A DNA stretch of 13,071 nt from contig CALSCQ010001752.1 of the NCBI GenBank assembly GCA_943704525.1, positions 1 through 13,071 on the forward strand. Direction: 5' to 3'. Below, in pieces: positions 8,901 through 13,071 of this stretch (position 1 is the first letter of the stretch; each line of letters begins with the position of its first letter). The notes under the pieces were generated by a model that saw only the letters and a program-made list of their open reading frames with translations, was not told the origin of the DNA and did not search any database. The DNA is from Pigoraptor vietnamica. Taxonomy: Eukaryota > Opisthokonta > Filasterea. The position numbers were made by a program, and so were the translations under genes.

Positions 8901-9115
8901 CGCGACGCGCAGCGGTGCACGTGATACTGCTGCTCGTGCGGGGCATGGGCCACGACGCTCTCGAGGCAGTGCCGGAGCATCTCAAGGGGATGTACCGACT
9001 TCTCAAGGAAATTGCGCGAAAGGACGCGGATGATGTCGCGCGGTCTCACGCCAACGCCGCGTTGCAGTCTCTCGATGAGGTATTCCGCGCGTTTTTGTTT
9101 CCGAGTCGCGGCTGA
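5921..9115 (+). CDS. TANGO6: TANGO6/RTP1 homologue (HEAT-repeat protein), intronless
   Basis: A single open frame of 1064 residues, close to the animal TANGO6 length of about 1,090 as I remember it. The ATG at 5921 has A at -3 and G at +4. The protein is alpha-helical and Leu/Ala-rich throughout, as expected for a HEAT solenoid. The C-terminal third carries the RTP1 C1 and C2 regions: DPLLPVRAHGLMGLRRLV and DSYMYLTAINGLAAMADVMP near residues 825-890, RASSLSNIGTIAGNLR near 950, and the segment around AAVHVILLLVRGMGHDALE near 995-1015, followed by YRLLKEIARKDADDVARSHA. The yeast relative Rtp1 is linked to assembly and nuclear import of RNA polymerase II; TANGO6 was named from a secretion and Golgi-organisation screen. 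Those roles are family knowledge. A short acidic stretch (EEGEEGEGR) lies near residue 675. The N-terminal two thirds is recognisable only as helical repeats. The lack of introns contrasts with the neighbouring genes. Confidence 0.92.
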   Translation: MATQRCLALARALLFNNPCSNSTGDASRAASLDAALEEGLARLRGLLTSADNSPPESGASCSTNALCAVAAEVASEESVRWRYARACVALLDAFVESASSGDGGVEDACAMLSTEDTRALRHVVELVVCLGVLPNLSQGVGVPVDRRTNRGATLAIRASETDVPPSADARAERLSLCVESLVNVCTRPSLRALLMSSSVGDVVAGLLQLAHEPMSGSAGEGVGSAGAALVSSPADVASAVVSGTSRRRDLALRAERLLDRLLPSLSPSEALAALAPLSGSPTRPAPEWLRRVTGALSSRTLMRTGGVVALATAMLGAAERGAGVDGADGGEEQDESAKVDWKATERVAKLVSAVPRVVASVEEYYAAICPQVVAVLRDAAADIKGRRPSPALVATMVRLVSSLFARNAALAERLLLSPLLANLSVAATLVGVGKETDGCEDATALLRGASLGGGSSRVVVVGESELSAAVQSLHRIVAMAGAGPALVAACVEHVPVLFRLHLHCRGAPTALRSPVHEALVALLRLAEVSQAVDALYRAVFPRTRTSQHAPSYAFASGPSGGVVLQSVDATDGGSASDDEWLAACVVELIVTVASDTLSCAVFLRLLADYSDASGCGTTGSEPAGCGTERSRTVLLHVVLALAESLGPALLKDASHVIAFVAAVLNAAVAAVDAEEGEEGEGRSEHVPRVLRGIATHASSAVDEDRAETVSVALALLAVLVEDESRLTDAQSTQLLALLPLLDTISRSQSQPSAGEVHSGSNRLDVPPVPLRGLSEDVVLLARDLRDKVAIHKAVAARKRAQQATAQPGAKSPASQHSETFAHVMDMLKDPLLPVRAHGLMGLRRLVLRGDAEARANTATAMALFENALEDPDSYMYLTAINGLAAMADVMPRRAIPHLAREFSDKQRAPDTRLRIGEALLLAAERLGEALPRHAGEFLAAFFAGARDEDALVRASSLSNIGTIAGNLRYAIHPFVVEILSCAEAVARYDRDAMARRAAVHVILLLVRGMGHDALEAVPEHLKGMYRLLKEIARKDADDVARSHANAALQSLDEVFRAFLFPSRG

Positions 9116-9541
9116 AATACGTTGGGGTTGGGGTCGTTGGTTGCGAATATGGGGCGGGTCCCTTCTTTAAAAGCCAACACCGTAATGTCCCGTCGGAGCA
9201 AACTGTGTTAAGTAGATGTAGCACAGATAGACCATTGTTGCGCGCCAACTGTGCGTTCGACCTATGACGTTCACCGGCGACATATCGAGGGAAAGAAGTT
9301 GTGCGTGTGTGGGTGAAAGTTTATCTGGCCTGTCCGGATCACTTCCGCACCCTTGTCCGGATGCACATTCCTGGTCTGCTGTGTGTAAGATTTGTATTGC
9401 TTTGAAAATCAACGCTTAAAACGTCTTCTCCTTTGAGCCAACGAGACTGCGCGTGTGCAGCTTCTATGTGAATGGGCGTGCGTCGTTGCATAATGTCGCC
9501 ATCCCCGCACTAGAGGCGCTCGCAGCCGTTTCTTTTAAAAA
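9116..9541. other. Intergenic region between TANGO6 and TBC1D19 genes
   Basis: This 426-bp gap must hold the 3' end of the upstream gene and the promoter of the downstream one. I found no convincing gene, RNA gene or canonical AATAAA. A 9-bp direct repeat TGTCCGGAT occurs at 9331-9339 and 9354-9362. The sequence CTTTTAAAAA lies immediately before the TBC1D19 start codon, so that gene either has a short leader or an unseen upstream exon. An 81-codon minus-strand frame here has no family resemblance. Confidence 0.6.
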
Positions 9542-12139
9542 ATGCAGCAACCGCCCGTGTCAACGGCGGCGGACATTCTGCGTGCGCGCGACGCCTTCGT
9601 GGAGGAGGCCGTGCGCGTAATCACGCGAACATTGCAGGAGGAGGAGATATACTGGAAGCTCAAGAACGCCGCGAAGGTGGGACGACGAAAGGCACATGCG
9701 CAAGAGTGCTGCGCGGCATGCATCACTCTCCTCGCCCGTCGCCTTTTATCCCTCCTTTTTGTCTTAGATTCGATTGGGTTTCAACCCTTTGACTGCCTTA
9801 GGTCTCTTCTGTTTCTTTCCACACGTACAATGGATGCGCTGACATGGGCCGCTGCCACCCGACGCCCGACTATCCCAGGAGGAAATATGTCGCGGAAAGT
9901 ACGCATCCCTCGCACCCGACACGGCCGCGGTGGACTTTTTGGTGGAGTCGGGCCTCGATTCACGCATCAAGAATGCGGCGTACACGTGCGCAGTGGGGCT
10001 TCCGCACCCCGCATTTGCCGCCGCGAGCGCGCAAGATGCCCTCATTCCAGAACAGTTGGGGCTGCCCCTCATGCCGCCAGAGAGCGAGCGCCTCTCGCAC
10101 GTCGCGGATGCGCAGCGCCGGTGGGAGATTCGGATGCTGAAGCGCGTGGCTTCGATGGCACAGGACGCTATGCTGCCGCTGGGGCGCACGCGACCGCCCG
10201 ACGCCGCGCGTGTCTGTGCGGAGCGCTTTGCGGCGGGCGAGTACATGAAGGGCGGGGACGGCGCTGCAGCCAACAAAATGGTGGGACACCTCTACGACCA
10301 CACGGATCTGTTCGAGGCGCTCAAGGGTCTGCGCAACCCAAACTGCGCGCCGCTCTCTGTCGGCGGCGACCTCTTTTCAGGACCCTCGACCGGGAGCGTC
10401 TCGTCGGGTTCATCTGGCTATGCGACGTCTCTGTCGCAGTGGGGGTCGATCGGGCTCCATCTATCGACGCCCGAAATCACCGCGCTGCAGGAGCGCTATC
10501 GGCTGCTGGGTGCGGACTTGCGACAGGTCGGTCTGGACGACGTGGAGGGGAGGGACAAGGGGTGGTTCTCGGCGGAACGGCTTGCGACGGGGCAGCGCAT
10601 CGTGAACGCGGGGAACATTGCGCACGTGCGCGAGCTGGCGAAGAGGGGCCTTTCGTCGTCCCTGCGGCCGCGCGCGTGGGCGACCATCCTCGCCATTGAC
10701 CTGACGAAGGCGGTGGGTTTTGCTGTTCGTGCATGCTCAAAGTTGTCAGCTAGAGTCCTTTATAGTTGTTGCTGTGGCCGTGTGACGCAGCCTGTCCCTT
10801 GCTCGGTGCTCTTCGCACACACAACAAGCCAATCTCTAATTATAGTTCGACTCGTGTGTGTGTACGTGCGTCCGCAGGATCGAGCGTTGTTCGATCAGCT
10901 GCTTGCGGACGTCGCTCGGCACGACCTCTTCACCGACCGCCTGTGGCGACACGACGTGCGTCAAGTGCCCGGCAACGACGACAACTACTTTCCCTTCGAA
11001 GACTCGATTGTCGCGACGGCCCTCGCGTTCTCAAGGGACGCGTGGATTGGGCGGCGATGCGGCGCACGGCCGAACGCGCAGATGCCGGGTGGGCGACGGA
11101 ACGTTTTCTCTCTACGCTTTGACTCTGTGCGCCTGCACACATGCAGAAGTGCGTGCGAGAGTGTGCACACATGCAGAGTGTATGCGATGTGGTTATTAAG
11201 GGGTGCTGTGCGACTCACTCCGTCTGCGCGTGTGCGAGGCAGGCCGTCCCGCGCAGCAGGCGTCGCTTGTGTTCCCTCCGAACGGCGTGCTTCCGTTCAA
11301 GGGCATTTCGATGACAATTGCGCCGCTGTGCTTTGTTTATGCCGACCTTCCAATCGTCTATCAGGCGTACCGACAGCTCTATCTCAGGTATGGACCGTGC
11401 GTGTGTCTCATCCATATGGCACCTTTGCCGTTTATGCTCTGCGATGTACGAAGGCAGATAGGGCGAGTGTTCAACATGATAGACGCTCACATGCAGGTAT
11501 TTTCGGTGGCTGCACACCATCAATTCGAACCCGCGCGGCCTCCTCTACCTGTCGGTGCTGTTCGAATCGCTCCTCCAAACGCACCAGCCGCATCTCGTCT
11601 TCCACCTGCGCCAGCTTGACGTCGAACCCCTGAAGCATGTACGTGCACAATGTTTGCTCCCGATTGCGCCTGCCTATTGTGTCATCGTACGTGGATAGAG
11701 AGAGGAGAGTGAGCGCGAGAGAGAGACTTTTGTGCAAGTGCAAAAGAAAGTGTCTTGGGTCACTCGGGCCGACGCTTCCCTCTCTGCGCAGGCGATACAG
11801 TGGATCATGCAGGGCTTTGCGGGCTTCCTCGACGCCGACCAACACCTCGTGCTGTGGGACCGAATCATCGGATACGACTCCACCGAACTGCTCGCCATCG
11901 TCGCGGTGGCCGTGTTCACCTTCCGCCGACAGGCCCTCGTGGATGCGGACTCGGCCGCTGCGGTGGAGGTGCGTTGCATGTGCCGTGCGCGGCTTGTGTG
12001 TGTTGCGCGCACGCGCACGCGCGCGTGTATGCCCATGCGTTGCTGACGGTCGCTTTGTTTTTCGCAGCTGATTCTGCTGGACATGCGCGCCCTCAAGGTC
12101 GTTCCCCTCCTGCAGTGCTGTCTCTTCGGCACTCCGTAG
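9542..12139 (+). CDS. TBC1D19: TBC1D19 homologue (TBC/RabGAP domain protein)
   Basis: Seven exons: 9542-9676, 9879-10712, 10878-11088, 11243-11387, 11497-11638, 11792-11968 and 12068-12139, giving 571 residues against about 526 in human. All phases match. Residues 1-300 match the TBC1D19-specific N-terminal region in layout (SRIKNAAYTCAVGLPHP near 75-95, LRNPNC, LGADLRQVGLDD). The TBC domain spans about 302-570: an R308-x3-W312 motif (LRPRAW), LLADVARHD at 331-339, GNDDNYFPFED at 355-365, FPPNGVLPFKGISM at 404-417, LLYLSVLFESLLQTH, DQHLVLWDRIIGYDSTELLA, and a C-terminal LKVVPLLQCCLFGTP. TBC proteins are typically GTPase-activating proteins for Rabs; no substrate for TBC1D19 is known to me. 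The junction 11088/11243 is the least certain: it is phase-correct, but the roughly 20 residues before it are poorly conserved. The intron 10713-10877 is a multiple of three with no stop, so retention would keep the frame. Confidence 0.92.
11134..11193 (+). repeat. 30-bp-period tandem duplication within a TBC1D19 intron
   Basis: TGCACACATGCAGA occurs at 11134-11147 and again at 11164-11177, exactly 30 bp apart, followed by related GTGCG/GTATGCG sequence. Both copies carry an acceptor-like CACATGCAG, the same string that precedes the accepted splice site at 11496. The region lies in the intron 11089-11242. Confidence 0.6.
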
Positions 12140-12209
12140 TGTGCAGGTCCAACAATATCAACTACATGCATTGTTGCAGCACCCGTCCCACACCCTACTG
12201 TAATACGAG

Positions 12210-12251
<42 letters not shown>

Positions 12252-12342
12252 AACACTTGCACCAAGCACTCCACACTCTAGGCTTCTCTCATAAACCGCA
12301 AAAAACGACGTTCGTATTATTTACATTCCGAGGCGAATGCTG
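12140..12342. other. Intergenic region between convergent TBC1D19 and zinc-finger genes
   Basis: The 203-bp gap between the two stop codons must hold both 3' ends. It contains a pure (CA)18 tract and AT-rich sequence near 12300-12330. I see no canonical AATAAA on either strand. Confidence 0.65.
12212..12247 (+). repeat. (CA)18 microsatellite
   Basis: An uninterrupted CA dinucleotide tract of 36 bases in the convergent intergenic region, the longest pure dinucleotide run that I see in the window. Confidence 0.95.
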
Positions 12343-13040
12343 TCACGTGTCCAGAACGCGGAGGTCCACTGCGCTTATGAGGTCCCTCACGCGCTCGAAG
12401 AACGCCTCGTTCCCCTCGGACCGCATCAGCACCCAGCGCAAACGGGCGACAAACGCCTCGACAGAGTCCGGATTCATCGACGGCGGCACCGCGGACGACG
12501 GGACGTTCGCGATCAGCGTACTAAAGGCAAACCGCAGCGTCGCCAGCATCGTGCGAACGCCGTCCGCCTGCGCTGCCTGCTTGCGCGCGTCGGCCTTGAG
12601 CACGGAGAGGCCCTTCTTTAGCTGGTCGACGTTCTTTTGGAGGAGCGCATTCTGTTCCTCGAGAAGCGCGCACGTCTTGCTGAGGTTGCGCAGCTCGTCA
12701 TCCCGTGCTGGAAGCAGAAAAGGGGACGCAATGTGAGACTTGGCAGGAATGAATGGGACTTGGGCTTAAGATGAGAGTGGCGACGACGAATGGCCATCAG
12801 CAAGCGTGCGCACGTGACGCTCCTCCACGTACCCTTGTTGTACTGGAGGAACTGCTGCGTAAACACCTGGAAGCCAGAGCTGCCCCCCTCCTCCGGATCG
12901 ACCGTCTCGTGAAACTTGCGCTTCTTCGACTGCTGCGACGCGAGTTCTTGGTGCCGCTTCGAGTTTATGTGGGAGCGCTTGTTGTGGGCGCTCGTGAAGA
13001 CGAGTTTGCAGACGTTGCATGACAGGCTCGACTCGCTCTC
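12343..13040 (-). CDS. C2H2 zinc finger protein with HMG20-type coiled coil, 5'-partial
   Basis: Two exons are visible on the minus strand: one ending at 12833 and probably beginning at 13040 (after CCCTTCAG, phase 0), and a last exon 12707-12343 with its TGA at 12345-12343. The intron 12832-12708 is GTACGT...CAG and phase-matched. The upstream exon encodes a finger C-x2-C-x12-H-x5-H (SCNVCKLVFTSAHNKRSH, then INSKRH), of the JAZ/U1-like spacing, followed by a basic patch (SKKRKFHE). It continues FTQQFLQYNKARDDELRNLS, a coiled coil with LLEEQNALLQKN, and a helical tail ending near FFERVRDLISAVD. The segment from FTQQFL to the end closely resembles the C-terminal half of HMG20A/HMG20B, which in animals joins LSD1-CoREST-type chromatin complexes. 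That similarity is from memory. A chromatin or DNA/RNA-binding role is inferred. An HMG box, if present, would lie upstream, outside the window. The open frame continues to 13070, so the exon could also extend off the end. Confidence 0.8.
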
Positions 13041-13071
13041 CTGAAGGGCGCATGGAGTCCAATTTGGGGGG

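Noticed and set aside
21-9186. A 13-bp inverted match between 21-33 (ATTACGGTGTTGG) and 9174-9186.
   Set aside because: A couple of 13-bp matches between distant positions are expected by chance in 13 kb, and there is no extension on either side.
9167-9412. An 81-codon minus-strand frame between the TANGO6 and TBC1D19 genes.
   Set aside because: No recognisable family, no splice partner and no codon pattern like that of the neighbouring genes.
9930-11633. A 567-codon continuous plus-strand frame as a single-exon gene.
   Set aside because: After about 11088 it loses all resemblance to TBC1D19, while the spliced frames restore it exon by exon. The openness comes from a three-fold-length intron (10713-10877) and GC-rich sequence.
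1-13071. Bacterial, phage, CRISPR or transposon content.
   Set aside because: All supported genes are eukaryotic families with spliceosomal introns. The only repeats are microsatellites and one short degenerate tandem array; there is no spacer-repeat array, transposase or integrase.

Overview
This window looks like nuclear DNA from a GC-rich, intron-rich, probably unicellular eukaryote. Four of the five genes are split by short GT-AG introns of about 88-288 nt, many of them filled with GT/CA simple repeats. The gene families (a GIT scaffold, TBC1D19, TANGO6/RTP1, a PAP2 lipid phosphatase and an HMG20-type coiled coil) are eukaryotic. I know GIT and the HMG20 coil mainly from animals and their unicellular relatives, so a unicellular holozoan is my best guess. 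That is inference; the sequence does not name the organism.

Layout: 1-160 is the end of an intron. 161-2311 (+) holds the last four exons of a GIT-like protein (ankyrin repeats, two Spa2-homology motifs, a long charged helix and a GIT C-terminal helical domain); its ArfGAP part would lie upstream of the window. 2312-2719 is the gap between two convergent genes and carries three degenerate tandem repeat copies. 2720-5511 (-) is a nine-exon polytopic membrane phosphatase of the PAP2 superfamily. 5512-5920 is a divergent promoter region with several dyad symmetries. 5921-9115 (+) is an intronless TANGO6/RTP1 homologue. 9116-9541 is a gap in which I see no gene. 9542-12139 (+) is a seven-exon TBC1D19 homologue. 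12140-12342 is a convergent gap with a (CA)18 tract. 12343-13040 and beyond (-) is the 3' end of a gene joining a C2H2 zinc finger to a coiled coil like that of HMG20A/HMG20B.

There is no operon logic: the genes are independent housekeeping, trafficking and signalling genes packed with gaps of about 200-430 bp. GIT, TANGO6 and TBC1D19 all relate to membrane traffic or small GTPases, and PAP2 proteins act on membrane lipids, but the window gives no evidence that they work together.

The exon models were built by hand from reading-frame phase, splice sites and similarity to families I remember. Every junction given is phase-consistent, and the less certain ones are flagged. The observations most worth follow-up are the zinc finger plus HMG20 coil architecture, the altered C2 motif of the PAP2 enzyme, and the dyad cluster in the divergent promoter.
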